36,628 nucleotides of DNA from IMG/VR virus record IMGVR_UViG_3300043419_000944, positions 1-36,628 of that record; one strand, 5' to 3'. Source of the stretch: a virus. The notes beneath the pieces were generated by a model, which saw nothing but the letters and a program-made list of their open reading frames with translations, was not told the DNA's origin and ran no database searches. Shown here piece by piece: positions 22,835 to 31,691 of this stretch (position 1 is its first letter; each line of letters begins with the position of its first letter). The translations under genes and the position numbers were made by a program.

Positions 22835-23458
22835 ATGATAAGTGTAATAATGCCGACGATGTTCGTGCCTGATGGTGTTGTTGAACTAGTTAAAGAAGTT
22901 ACTTCACATCCTTTAGTTAGTGAATTGATTTTGATTGATAACACAAATGATGATGAGATTCACATAAAAGAAGAAATACCAAAATTAGTTTACATTAAAG
23001 AAGGTAGAAACACATATGTGAATCCCGCTTGGAATAAAGGTTATTCAATTGCAAAAGAAGATAAGTTAATGTTTCTTAATGATGACATAACAACTGACTG
23101 GTCTTTACTTGATAAAATTCACGATAGCATAACTGAAGATAAGGGTATCATTGGATTAGGTGATGGGTGTTGGACAGAACCTAAGGGTAGATTTTTATTA
23201 ACTCCAATTTATCAATTGATTGGTGGGTTTGCTTGTTTATTCTTCATACATAAAAATTCATATCGACCTATACCTGAAGAATTAAAAGTATGGTATGGTG
23301 ATAATTTTTTAATTCACAAAGGACCTAAACAAGCATTTCAAATGTTAAACTGGAAAATGGGTGGACATATATCAAAAACGGTATTAAAAGCTGAGTTTAG
23401 TCCTGTTATTAGAGAAGACGGAATTGCTTGGTCGAACGTAATAAGTAAAATAAGATGA
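22835..23458 (+). CDS. GT-A glycosyltransferase-like protein
   Basis: 207 residues. SVIMPTMFVPDGVVELVKE at the start, YVNPAWNKGY (57-67 region) and MFLNDDITTDW with N82-D83-D84 as the DxD-like metal site give a clear GT-A, GT2-like core, but the C-terminal acceptor part is short and ends IRED-GIAWSN. It may act on a different sugar or as a half-sized transferase. The stop shares ATGA with the next GT gene (23455-23458), so the two are translationally coupled. Confidence 0.78.
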   Translation: MISVIMPTMFVPDGVVELVKEVTSHPLVSELILIDNTNDDEIHIKEEIPKLVYIKEGRNTYVNPAWNKGYSIAKEDKLMFLNDDITTDWSLLDKIHDSITEDKGIIGLGDGCWTEPKGRFLLTPIYQLIGGFACLFFIHKNSYRPIPEELKVWYGDNFLIHKGPKQAFQMLNWKMGGHISKTVLKAEFSPVIREDGIAWSNVISKIR

Positions 23459-24567
23459 GTATATCATTAGTAATGGCGGTCTACAATAAATTAGACCTAA
23501 CAAAAAAATGTTATGAGAGGGTTCGTCTGTTATATCCTGAAGCACCATTTGTAATTAGTAGTGGCGGTTCAAGTGATGGAACGAAAGAGTGGTTAGAGTC
23601 ATTAAATGATGATAACTTATCATTCATACACGATGATGATAGAATAACATTCTCGGACACATATAACGCAGGAATCAAGTTAGTTGACACTGATAAATTA
23701 GTATTGATTCATAACGATATGATTTTAGGTGAATACTTTCTTGAGAACTTAGAATCGTTATTGGATGAGAATCCAAATACTATCATCTCTTACACCACAG
23801 TAGAGCCTCCAATATTCAAAGGTCACTTAAGACCAGGTAAAGTATTATTGAATTTAGGTTCTAGTTTTGATGACTTTGATTATTTTCATTTCAACAATTA
23901 CGTTAATCAGTGGAAGGATAGTAAGAACCTATATGATGGTGCAGTATTCTTTATGAGCGGAACTAAAAAGATGTTTAATGATGTGGGTGGTTTTGATGGG
24001 TTTAGTTTTGTTCCGTGTTTCTGTGAAGATGACGATTTCTTGGTTCGTGCGAAACTAAAAGGTTATGAACTAAAGACTTGTGACTCTGCAATTGTTTATC
24101 ATTTTGTTTCGCAGACTTCAAGATTCAGTGATGATATGAGAGTTGATAGAAGAATCATCGAAGTATCATCCAATAGAAACTTTGTTAGGAAGTGGGGAAT
24201 ACCATTCTCAGCATTCAATGAACTAAGATATTGGGAAGAGAAGAACTTTAAGTATAAAATCTTCACAATGGGTTTAACCACCAACAATAGAAATCGTTTT
24301 ATGGAGATTGAACCATTCTTCGATAAAATCGAAATAGGGACAATTCCCGAGGACTATATTGAAAATGAACAGAAGAATACCCGTTATGATTTAAGGTCGA
24401 AATTTACGTTCACAGATAACGTAGATGTGATGATTTATGAAACTGCACCATTTGATGATATGGATATTAGAACCTTACATAAATTGAGGTTGTCGATACC
24501 CTACTATGAGGTGGGTGAATATCAAATTGGTAATATGATGATAGAAATAAGAAAGGAGGTTATTTAA
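23455..24567 (+). CDS. GT2-family glycosyltransferase
   Basis: 370 residues. GT2 core: SISLVMAVYNKLDLTKKC at the start, SSGGSSDGTKEWLESL, LIHNDMIL with H86-N87-D88 as the DxD-like site, and the distal ED motif in CFCEDDDFLVRAKLKGYEL (188-206) with catalytic acids near E191/D192. A C-terminal extension of about 120 residues is not recognised and may bind the acceptor. Last gene of the rightward operon; its stop sits inside the terminator hairpin at 24553-24574 and it overlaps the convergent gene 24560-25027. Confidence 0.92.
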   Translation: MSISLVMAVYNKLDLTKKCYERVRLLYPEAPFVISSGGSSDGTKEWLESLNDDNLSFIHDDDRITFSDTYNAGIKLVDTDKLVLIHNDMILGEYFLENLESLLDENPNTIISYTTVEPPIFKGHLRPGKVLLNLGSSFDDFDYFHFNNYVNQWKDSKNLYDGAVFFMSGTKKMFNDVGGFDGFSFVPCFCEDDDFLVRAKLKGYELKTCDSAIVYHFVSQTSRFSDDMRVDRRIIEVSSNRNFVRKWGIPFSAFNELRYWEEKNFKYKIFTMGLTTNNRNRFMEIEPFFDKIEIGTIPEDYIENEQKNTRYDLRSKFTFTDNVDVMIYETAPFDDMDIRTLHKLRLSIPYYEVGEYQIGNMMIEIRKEVI

Positions 24568-24581
24568 CCTCCTTATTTTTT
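24553..24581 (+). terminator. terminator hairpin shared by two convergent genes
   Basis: AAGGAGGTT (24553-24561) pairs with AACCTCCTT (24566-24574), followed by ATTTTTTATT. The stop codons of the rightward GT2 gene (24565-24567) and the leftward gene (24560-24562) both lie in the stem-loop. The rightward side has the T-run and should terminate the operon; on the leftward side the tract is weaker. Confidence 0.75.
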
Positions 24582-25027
24582 ATTAGTCTGAATAAAACTA
24601 TGTAATTGTCTTTTGTTTTTCCTGCATTTACTAAATCCTCTTTTGTAATTTCGGGGTATTCTACCTCAATCTCTTTATCTAATAATTGGGTGTATTCCTT
24701 TTCAAATTCTAAGTAATCGGGATTTAATTTTTTTGAGATAATGACACCATTTTCGTCTTTTTCGAAAATATGCATATTAACAACAATTCTACCATTATTG
24801 TCCATCTTACCATATTTGGTCACTAATTCATCTCTCAATCCATCTACTTTTTTTCTTTCAGTTTCTAAAAATTTAGTAGTTTCAGTCAAATCGTATTTTA
24901 AGATGATTGATAATTTTTGATTTATAAATCCTTCATAATATTTTTCACCAGTCTCAGGATTAGTAAATCCGTTAATTTCACTTTCTAATTGAAGTACGTC
25001 TTTTAATTTTAATGATATCTTTTCCAT
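24560..25027 (-). CDS. conserved hypothetical phage protein
   Basis: 155 residues, helical and charged. It starts MEKISLKLKDVLQLESEING, continues with the recurring TNPETGEKYYEGF and a long charged helix (TTKFLETERKKVDGLRDEL), then GRIVVNMHIF and KEDLVNAGKT. This arrangement is one I associate with uncharacterised proteins of marine phages; no enzyme motif. A coiled-coil assembly factor of the tail-fibre region is plausible from position. A TATAAT box lies at 25034-25039 before its ATG. Confidence 0.75.
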   Translation of the reverse strand: MEKISLKLKDVLQLESEINGFTNPETGEKYYEGFINQKLSIILKYDLTETTKFLETERKKVDGLRDELVTKYGKMDNNGRIVVNMHIFEKDENGVIISKKLNPDYLEFEKEYTQLLDKEIEVEYPEITKEDLVNAGKTKDNYIVLFRLIKNKEVK

Positions 25028-25064
25028 AAATTAATTATACTAAAAATTTTTATAAATGTCAATG

Positions 25065-25436
25065 TTATTCTTCGTCCTTAGGAAACTGAGTTTTAACATC
25101 ACTGATAGATTGAAACCATTGTCCTGAAGATGATATCGAACCATTTTCATTTATTTCGTGCCATAACATATCCAATTGTTCTCCTAAATCAGGATAACTC
25201 ATCTTTCTTAATGCACCGTATGGTGGGACATATGAAGGGTCAGGGTACGGCATATATTCAATATTATCTTCAACCCAGTCTTCTTCAGGTTCTGCATCGA
25301 ATAATATAGTATGGATATCACCATTTGGTGCTCTATATCTTTTATATTGGTCAATGACCTCTGTCCAAGTTTCTTGTGGTGTTTCACCATCAAGTAATAA
25401 ATGAAACACTCCTAAATTATCAATAAATCTTCTCAT
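25065..25436 (-). CDS. tail-fibre-region protein
   Basis: 123 residues. The C-terminal segment RKMSYPDLGEQLDMLWHEI followed by WFQSISDVKTQFPKD is a pattern shared with many phage proteins coded beside tail fibres. The N-terminal half is charged with aromatic residues (FDAEPEEDWVEDN, PDPSYVPPYG). No enzymatic motif. It lies 12 bases downstream of the adhesin paralogue cluster, consistent with a tail-fibre assembly or attachment role, though the function is not established. Confidence 0.7.
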   Translation of the reverse strand: MRRFIDNLGVFHLLLDGETPQETWTEVIDQYKRYRAPNGDIHTILFDAEPEEDWVEDNIEYMPYPDPSYVPPYGALRKMSYPDLGEQLDMLWHEINENGSISSSGQWFQSISDVKTQFPKDEE

Positions 25437-25448
25437 ATATTTTTAATT

Positions 25449-25937
25449 TTATTGTACCGGTCCTCCATAATAGTTACCACTATCACTTGTTTGAACGGCT
25501 GCGATTATACTTACATTTGATTGGGTTACATCACTTCTTGTTGCGTATGCATTCAATGTAAATCCGTTATAATAATTACTACCATTTGCATATGCTCTCA
25601 ATACAATATATCCATCAGACGCAATATAAACTCCGTGCGCAGACATACCAGGGTACTGATTTCTCAAACCTATATTGTAAAGGAAACCATTAGTATACGG
25701 CATACCTGCAGTACTAATGTGAAAACCCCAAGAACATCTGATAGGTGCTGCAACTCCGTAATTATAACCAACCGCTTCGAACATCCACATATTATATGTT
25801 GTTGCACCAATTAAATTAGTCTTCATATGAATATACAATGGACTACCCGCAGTGGTATTAAAAGTGTAGATGTACTTTTGTTGAAAGTACCAACTACTTA
25901 CTGAACCTATTCTAAATGGTGGTGTTAATATTGCCAT
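25449..25937 (-). CDS. adhesin-like tail-fibre protein, paralogue 1
   Basis: 162 residues. A Gly/Tyr/Asn-rich beta protein with no signal or membrane segment. Blocks shared with the two genes upstream: EAVGYNYG-x2-APIRCSW, GMSAHGVYIASDGYIVLRAY, and GFTLNAY followed by a variable stretch and AAVQTS. The last block ends in GNYYGGP. The first part, MAILTPPFRIGSVSSWYF, is unlike the other two, as if the fibre-attachment end differs. Such small, repeated, beta-rich proteins next to tail fibres are often receptor-binding tips. Confidence 0.75.
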   Translation of the reverse strand: MAILTPPFRIGSVSSWYFQQKYIYTFNTTAGSPLYIHMKTNLIGATTYNMWMFEAVGYNYGVAAPIRCSWGFHISTAGMPYTNGFLYNIGLRNQYPGMSAHGVYIASDGYIVLRAYANGSNYYNGFTLNAYATRSDVTQSNVSIIAAVQTSDSGNYYGGPVQ

Positions 25938-25940
25938 AGT

Positions 25941-26378
25941 TTAATAATATGTTGCCGCTGATGTTTGAACCGCAGATACTACGGACGTTATGGTTCCATA
26001 ACCATTTCCTGCGGTATTGTACGCATTTAACGTAAACCCGCAATAATATAAACTACTAGCATATCCCACAATAACAATTTTATTATCCGAGGCAACATAA
26101 TGACTATGTGCCGTCATTCCATTATATGCTGAGTTTTGAACATTACCGAAAAAATAGTCGTAACAATAAAAATTCCAAGCACATCTAATAGGTGCTGATG
26201 TTCCATAGTTGTATCCAATGGCTTCAATCATAATCATAACATACGATTGGTGGGTGATGTTCAATTTCATATGATAATATTGACCACCTCCCGACGACAA
26301 ATTGGCAACATTATATATTCCAAGTTGTTCTAAGTAACCATTTTCAGGATATATTCCAGTTCCTTGTAAATTAGCCAT
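25941..26378 (-). CDS. adhesin-like tail-fibre protein, paralogue 2
   Basis: 145 residues, same architecture as its neighbours: IEAIGYNYGTSAPIRCAWNF, then YNGMTAHSHYVASDNKIVI, YCGFTLNAYNTAG, and SAVQTSAATYY at the end. Its N-terminus (MANLQGTGIYPENGYLEQ) resembles paralogue 3 more than paralogue 1. The stop overlaps nothing; three bases separate it from paralogue 1. Differences between copies cluster in loops between shared blocks, as expected for receptor-binding surfaces, though this is a reading by eye. Confidence 0.75.
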   Translation of the reverse strand: MANLQGTGIYPENGYLEQLGIYNVANLSSGGGQYYHMKLNITHQSYVMIMIEAIGYNYGTSAPIRCAWNFYCYDYFFGNVQNSAYNGMTAHSHYVASDNKIVIVGYASSLYYCGFTLNAYNTAGNGYGTITSVVSAVQTSAATYY

Positions 26379-26806
26379 TAGTAGTAGTTTCCTGCATTAT
26401 CTGTTTGAACGCTAGCTGTTACACTAACTACAAAATTATATCCTGTTGGATTTAAACAATACGCATTAAGAATCCATCCACTAAAGTACGATGCACAGTT
26501 TGCTCTTATAACTACATATCCATCTGATGATGTGTAAACTCCGTGTGCACTTAGACCACCGTAAACATTTGATGTCCCGATTTGTATTGTTGAATTAGAA
26601 CCAGCGTAAGCGTAAAAACTCCAAGCGGCTCTAATGGCTTGATTTGCACCATACGCATAACCAACAGCTTCAATAGTGCACATAATATTGTTCATATTGA
26701 TGTTTGTTTTATAGTGAAAATAATTGTTTCCACCATAATACCTATCTCTAAAAAATCCCAACTGAACGCCAGGTGCTGGTCTCGTATTTGCTAAAAAATT
26801 AGCCAT
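26378..26806 (-). CDS. adhesin-like tail-fibre protein, paralogue 3
   Basis: 142 residues. Shared blocks: IEAVGYAYGANQAIRAAW, YGGLSAHGVYTSSDGYVVI, SGWILNAYCLNPTG and ASVQTDNAGNYY. It starts eight bases inside the end of the long tail fibre gene (26799-31637) and shares one base with paralogue 2 (TAATG), so all three are translated from one transcript after the fibre. The strong coupling suggests they assemble with the fibre as tips or alternative tips. Confidence 0.75.
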   Translation of the reverse strand: MANFLANTRPAPGVQLGFFRDRYYGGNNYFHYKTNINMNNIMCTIEAVGYAYGANQAIRAAWSFYAYAGSNSTIQIGTSNVYGGLSAHGVYTSSDGYVVIRANCASYFSGWILNAYCLNPTGYNFVVSVTASVQTDNAGNYY

Positions 26807-29800
26807 TATTCTTTAATTCGTTTATTTCTTTTTTCAAATCTTTTATCGCCTCGATTAACACTGCAGTAATTCTACCATAAGATACGGAATCTACTTTACC
26901 TTCTGAATCGTAAAGTACCACATCAGGTAAAATTTCGGCAATTTCTTCAGCAATAACACCCATTTCTTTAACGTTATTCTCTTTTTTAACGTAAGTAACA
27001 CCTCTTAATTGTAAAACTTTATCCAGACCGTAACTAATGGTTTCAATATCTTTCTTATATCGGATTGATGAGTTTTCTGTTAACGTACCACCAACTGTCA
27101 TATTACCACCGGTCGTTAATGTGCCGTTGAAATAGTGTGCTCCTTGTGAATCTTTAAACTCGGTTCTTGATGTTGTTTTTACAATATTAGAATAATATGA
27201 TGAGTTAGATAAACCTCTATATGAATTAGCACTACCCGTGGTTTTAACTCCGTCCATTCTAACTAAAGTAACCATTGCATCTCCGTCACTCCAACCTCCG
27301 TGTCCTGCGTTGTTAAAACCACCTACGTGGAAAACAGGTCGAGCATTGGCACTTGCATCTCTACCTACCACTAAGAAACCATCATTATTATTATAACAAT
27401 ATAATGCGGTACACCATCCTTCACCACTTAAAACTTCCGAGGTACTTCTAAGTGATAATCCAGTAGCATCTGCCGTAGATGTTGCTGCCACTTGTGATGC
27501 TGATACTCCAGCAAATGTTGGGGAGTTGCCGGTACCGACACTTTGATTAATTGTATATGCAGTAATGTTAGATGCCGTTCCTGTGGTATTTTGGTTCCAC
27601 GTAGGTATATTACCTGAGTGATAAACTGTATTTCCGTTCCAATTAATACCAGTTCTAGTAATTCTAGCAATTTCTTCATAGTTAGTTGAAGATGAAGATT
27701 TAAAAAACCAACCTGTTACATCTCCCGCTTCGGCATATTCAATAAATGTCGTTTGGTGTCCAGCAGTAACAGTTGGTGTTGCTGTAGGTCCCGAAACCGC
27801 GGCTCTAAATGTCATCATATGGTTATTATTATCATAACCAGAAAATATACCATAGGTATTCGCACCACCTGTTCTGGCAATAACCCTTCCACTTGTAACC
27901 GTCAAAGTATTATTAATAGAAATTGCGGTACTTGTGCTCGCACCTCTTCCTGTAACGGTTGCGAGAGTTTCACTACCTGCAGTACCACTAATATTTGTTA
28001 CGCTTGTTAAATAACCAGAGTTGTTTGTAAACTGAGATATGTTCATACTGGTTAGTGAACCTGCGGTTGTTGCGTATGATACAGATTGTGAACCAATATT
28101 ACTTGTTGTAATAGCATCCGTAATTCCGTAACCACTAATCGTTGTTGGTTTAGATGAAACGTTTGCAAATGAAATTCCTGTTATATAACCAGGTCCGTTT
28201 GTTAATTGATTAAGGTTAGTTAAGTTACCCGAATCCCAAATTGTATATCTTGTTGCTTTATTACCACGATATATGACACCTGCAGGATTTAAATATATGT
28301 TGGCGGTAGATTCAAGGGCTAAGTTATCTTCCACATTACCTACACCATCATTAGATGTACCTATTCTAAGTACTGACCTTTCAGTACCGCCAGCATCACT
28401 ATAAGTTGTACTGTTATTATCAAATGTTATATAACCATAATCGTCACCGCCTGTATTAGAACCACCAAAAGATTCTTCCCTACCAAAATATAATGCATTA
28501 CCTGCATCTACACCTAAATCAGAACTCATTCTTAACTTACCCGAAAGAGTAATTTGTGTGGACGAACTTGCCCCACGTGCGGTTACCGACGCCAGTGTAT
28601 CAGTTTCAGTGTATGAACTAATATATCCATTTGGATTGGTTGCGTTATATGGTGTGTATCCTAAACCATTGGTAACTTGTGTACTTGTTAATGTAATTTG
28701 TGAACTACCTGACACTAAACCACTTGGTATACTACTAATACTTAAGAAAGTAATTTGTGAGCTACCAGACACTAATGCCGGTTTATCAGTTATACCATTA
28801 AATGAAATCTGTGCGGAGCCTGATACAACAGAAATTCCGTTAAAGAAACTACCCGAATGTATTGTTGTTCCTGCTAATACCTGTGAACTACCTGACACTA
28901 AACCACTTGGTATACTACTAATACTTAAGAAAGTAATTTGTGACGAACCTGATACCACTCCTGATGGTAATTGTGCAGAACCCGACCAAATGCCAGTTCC
29001 ACTTAATACTTGTGATGACCCTGACACCGTTCCTGCGGGTAAATTAGCAATTACCTGAGCGGAACCACTTATAACTCCTGCGGGTAATTGAGCCGAACCT
29101 GACCAAACACCTGTGGATGTTAGTATTGTCGCTGCGGTTATTGAACCACCTAATGATGTACTTGTACCCGCAATTGATATTGAACTATTTGTAAGTGAAG
29201 CATTAGCGATATTTGTTAACGTGTTAGAACCTCCACTAATTGTTTTGTTTGTTAATGCTTGTGATGCTGTCTTTAACACAACCTCATCTTCGGAACCTAA
29301 CGGACCAGCAACCCACTTATCGTTTGTTGAATCCCAAAGAAATGAACCCGAAGTAAGTGTTGGTGATGTTGCATCTCTTACAACGATACCCGCATTAGTT
29401 GCACCTGTACCATTTAATTGAATAATATTATCACCAATATTAACAGTTGTTGAATCTACTTGAGTAGTGGAACCTTGTACGGTTAAATTACCTTTAACGG
29501 TGACGTTTGCACCACTTAAACCAAATGCCGTATTAAATGATGTGGTAAATGAATTCAACGCAGTAATTGCGGTTGTGTTACTACTTGTGTAAGAATTTAA
29601 ACTACTTGATGCAGTTTCTAACGCGGTTAATCTACCCGAAGCACTGCTTGTGAAACTATTCAAACTACTTGTTGCGGTATGAATCGCATTAATATTAGTA
29701 GTGTTACTACTCGTGTAAGAATTCAACGCATTGATTGAGGTGTTGTTCGAACCTGTGTAAGTATTCAACGCAGCAATTGAACCGGTTACGCCCTCAATAG

Positions 29801-31637
29801 AAGTTAATCTACCACCAGCACTTGAAGAGAATGAATTCAAGCTTGCAGTTGCGGTGTGAATTGAGTTTATATTTGTAGTGTTACTACTTGTATATGAATT
29901 TAAACTACCTGTTGTTGTTTCAAGTGATGTTAGTCTACTATTCTGAGTCGCCTCAATTGAATTATTAGAACTCGTAAATGAATTAAAATCTGTTCTAATT
30001 GAAGAACTTGCTGATTCAAGTGATGTTAGTCTACCTGTAGCACTCGATGTAAAAGTATTTAAACTACTCGTCGCAGTTTGTAATGTTCCTATTACTGTAT
30101 TGTTTGAACCTGTATATGTGTTTAAAATTGATATCGAACCTGTAACTCCTTCAATAGACGTTAGTCTACTGTTCTGAGTTGTCTCAACTGTGTTATTGGA
30201 ACTTGTAAAACTATTAAAGTCACTTCTAATACTACTACTTGCACTTTCTAATGAAGTTATTCTTCCACCCGCACTTGATGTAAAAGCATTCAAACTTCCT
30301 GTTGAAGTTTGAATTGAGTTTATATTTGTAGTGTTACTACTTGTATATGAGTTCAAACTTCCTGTAGATGTTTCCAACGCAACTAATCTATTCGATGCAC
30401 TTGATGTGTAAGAATTTAATGAACTAGTTGATGTGTTAACAGCATTATTATGAGTAATTTGTGAACTAGTAAACGTGTTCAAACTTCCTGTGGATGTTTG
30501 TAACGTACCAATAACCGTGTTGTTACTACCGGTGTAAGTATTAAGTGCACCAATTGAACCGGTTACGCCTTCAATGGATGTTAATCTACCTGTAGCACTT
30601 GATGTAAATGTATTTAATGAACTAGTTGCAGTATGAATTGCATTTATATTTGTAGTGTTACTACTTGTATATGAGTTCAAACTACTTGTTGCAGTTTGTA
30701 AAGTTCCTATTACTGTGTTGTTACTACCTGTATAGGTGTTAAGTAAACTAATAGACCCTGTTACACCTTCTATAGAATTTAATCTACCATTTTGATTAGA
30801 ATCGGTTGTTGCAATTGATGCTGATAAACTATTAATACTCGATGATAAACTTGAACTGAATGTTGAGTATCCTGTTGTTCCTGTAATGTTGACTTGTACT
30901 GACCCACTAACAATACTTGAAGGTATTCCTGTTAATCCACTATAGATAACTTGTGAGGAACCAGAAATTACACCGTCTGAATTTAATTTGTTTTTGATTG
31001 TTGTATTAATCGAACTTGTAAAACCATTCAAACTTGATGTTGAGATTTCTAACGCATCAATTCTTGGATTGATACTTGACGTGTAAGAATTGAATGTGGT
31101 AACCGATAATCTATTTGTTTCAACAAGTTGTCCATTTAATGATAATGAACCCGTAACACTAGCCGAACCTGTAATTTGGTGAGTATCATCTAAAGTGTTA
31201 CCAAATATTGTTGAGCCAGATTCAAAAAGAACTGATGAAGTAACAATTGATGTATGGATTTCTCTTGCAGTAATAATACCCGCAACATTTAAATCGGTAT
31301 TAACCTCTAAACCTCTATCTGGTGATATTGACGCACTAACACTACCACTTGTGATTTTGTTTAGATTTAATCCTGTAACCCCACTAGCGGGGATATTATA
31401 TAAATTAGCACCATCACCAATAAACGAACCCGTAAAAGAACCGGTCGTGTACGATGAGGTAAAAGTATTAAAACTTGAGGTTAGGGTATATCTCGGAGCA
31501 AAAGATGCGGTATCTGCACTTGTGGTGTTACCACTAATGGTTGCATTAATTATTCCAAGTACCCTTAAGTCTCCCTGTATTTCCGCCGAAGAGGATACCG
31601 ACAGGGAACCCGATATGTGTGCGTCAAATATATTCAT
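26799..31637 (-). CDS. long tail fibre with C-terminal peptidase S74 chaperone domain
   Basis: 1612 residues. The N-terminus (FDAHISGSLSVSSSAEI, then VSGSAQV-like strands) is the beta-repeat attachment part. Residues about 160-720 form a long shaft of Ser/Thr/Asn-rich repeats of the type SSLNSYTSSNTTNIN. A second repeat set (SGSSQITFLSISSIPSG) covers about 890-990. A beta-rich body follows, and the last 90 residues (SSIRYKKDI from S1523, GLDKVLQLRGVTY, MGVIAEEIAEILPDVV, YGRITAVLIEAIK) are the intramolecular chaperone of endosialidase/S74 type, which trimerises the fibre and cleaves itself near the serine. This is the host-recognition fibre. Downstream adhesin paralogues are co-transcribed. 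Confidence 0.93.
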   Translation of the reverse strand: MNIFDAHISGSLSVSSSAEIQGDLRVLGIINATISGNTTSADTASFAPRYTLTSSFNTFTSSYTTGSFTGSFIGDGANLYNIPASGVTGLNLNKITSGSVSASISPDRGLEVNTDLNVAGIITAREIHTSIVTSSVLFESGSTIFGNTLDDTHQITGSASVTGSLSLNGQLVETNRLSVTTFNSYTSSINPRIDALEISTSSLNGFTSSINTTIKNKLNSDGVISGSSQVIYSGLTGIPSSIVSGSVQVNITGTTGYSTFSSSLSSSINSLSASIATTDSNQNGRLNSIEGVTGSISLLNTYTGSNNTVIGTLQTATSSLNSYTSSNTTNINAIHTATSSLNTFTSSATGRLTSIEGVTGSIGALNTYTGSNNTVIGTLQTSTGSLNTFTSSQITHNNAVNTSTSSLNSYTSSASNRLVALETSTGSLNSYTSSNTTNINSIQTSTGSLNAFTSSAGGRITSLESASSSIRSDFNSFTSSNNTVETTQNSRLTSIEGVTGSISILNTYTGSNNTVIGTLQTATSSLNTFTSSATGRLTSLESASSSIRTDFNSFTSSNNSIEATQNSRLTSLETTTGSLNSYTSSNTTNINSIHTATASLNSFSSSAGGRLTSIEGVTGSIAALNTYTGSNNTSINALNSYTSSNTTNINAIHTATSSLNSFTSSASGRLTALETASSSLNSYTSSNTTAITALNSFTTSFNTAFGLSGANVTVKGNLTVQGSTTQVDSTTVNIGDNIIQLNGTGATNAGIVVRDATSPTLTSGSFLWDSTNDKWVAGPLGSEDEVVLKTASQALTNKTISGGSNTLTNIANASLTNSSISIAGTSTSLGGSITAATILTSTGVWSGSAQLPAGVISGSAQVIANLPAGTVSGSSQVLSGTGIWSGSAQLPSGVVSGSSQITFLSISSIPSGLVSGSSQVLAGTTIHSGSFFNGISVVSGSAQISFNGITDKPALVSGSSQITFLSISSIPSGLVSGSSQITLTSTQVTNGLGYTPYNATNPNGYISSYTETDTLASVTARGASSSTQITLSGKLRMSSDLGVDAGNALYFGREESFGGSNTGGDDYGYITFDNNSTTYSDAGGTERSVLRIGTSNDGVGNVEDNLALESTANIYLNPAGVIYRGNKATRYTIWDSGNLTNLNQLTNGPGYITGISFANVSSKPTTISGYGITDAITTSNIGSQSVSYATTAGSLTSMNISQFTNNSGYLTSVTNISGTAGSETLATVTGRGASTSTAISINNTLTVTSGRVIARTGGANTYGIFSGYDNNNHMMTFRAAVSGPTATPTVTAGHQTTFIEYAEAGDVTGWFFKSSSSTNYEEIARITRTGINWNGNTVYHSGNIPTWNQNTTGTASNITAYTINQSVGTGNSPTFAGVSASQVAATSTADATGLSLRSTSEVLSGEGWCTALYCYNNNDGFLVVGRDASANARPVFHVGGFNNAGHGGWSDGDAMVTLVRMDGVKTTGSANSYRGLSNSSYYSNIVKTTSRTEFKDSQGAHYFNGTLTTGGNMTVGGTLTENSSIRYKKDIETISYGLDKVLQLRGVTYVKKENNVKEMGVIAEEIAEILPDVVLYDSEGKVDSVSYGRITAVLIEAIKDLKKEINELKNNG
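28699..28943. repeat. two identical 62-bp direct repeats in the tail fibre gene
   Basis: 28699-28760 and 28882-28943 are identical over 62 bases, 183 bases apart start to start. They encode the same stretch, part of the SGSSQITFLSISSIPSGLVSG repeat of the fibre. Identity at DNA level, not only protein level, indicates recent duplication or gene conversion and makes in-frame deletion by recombination likely. Confidence 0.85.
29545..30800. repeat. tandem coding repeats of the tail-fibre shaft
   Basis: A run of degenerate coding units of about 45-90 bases giving SSLN[ST][YF]TSS followed by a variable short linker. Subsets are near-identical at DNA level: TTACTACTTGTATATGA-like segments occur near 29880, 30338 and 30660. 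Also repeated: the GVTGS-based unit SIEGVTGSI (four copies or more). The units build a rod-like trimeric shaft. No spacer-like unique sequences, so not a CRISPR array. Confidence 0.8.
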
Positions 31638-31691
31638 CTAATATGTTATTATACTTAGATAAATACTTTGTTTGTCGGTTATGACTTTCGT

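Noticed and set aside
25449-26806. Diversity-generating retroelement targets
   Set aside because: Variable loops between adhesin paralogues suggested it, but no reverse transcriptase or template repeat is seen in the window.
28558-29421. Plus-strand open frames opposite the tail fibre gene
   Set aside because: They mirror the repeat-rich fibre coding sequence on the other strand, giving Leu/Pro/Val-rich translations with repeating units and no plausible start context.
29545-30800. Repeat array that could be a CRISPR
   Set aside because: Units are coding, degenerate and in frame with the fibre; there are no unique spacers of constant length and no Cas genes.
31638-31691. A tRNA or hairpin RNA in the gap
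   Set aside because: The 54-base gap has no cloverleaf or strong stem; no tRNA-like sequence was seen in any gap of the window.
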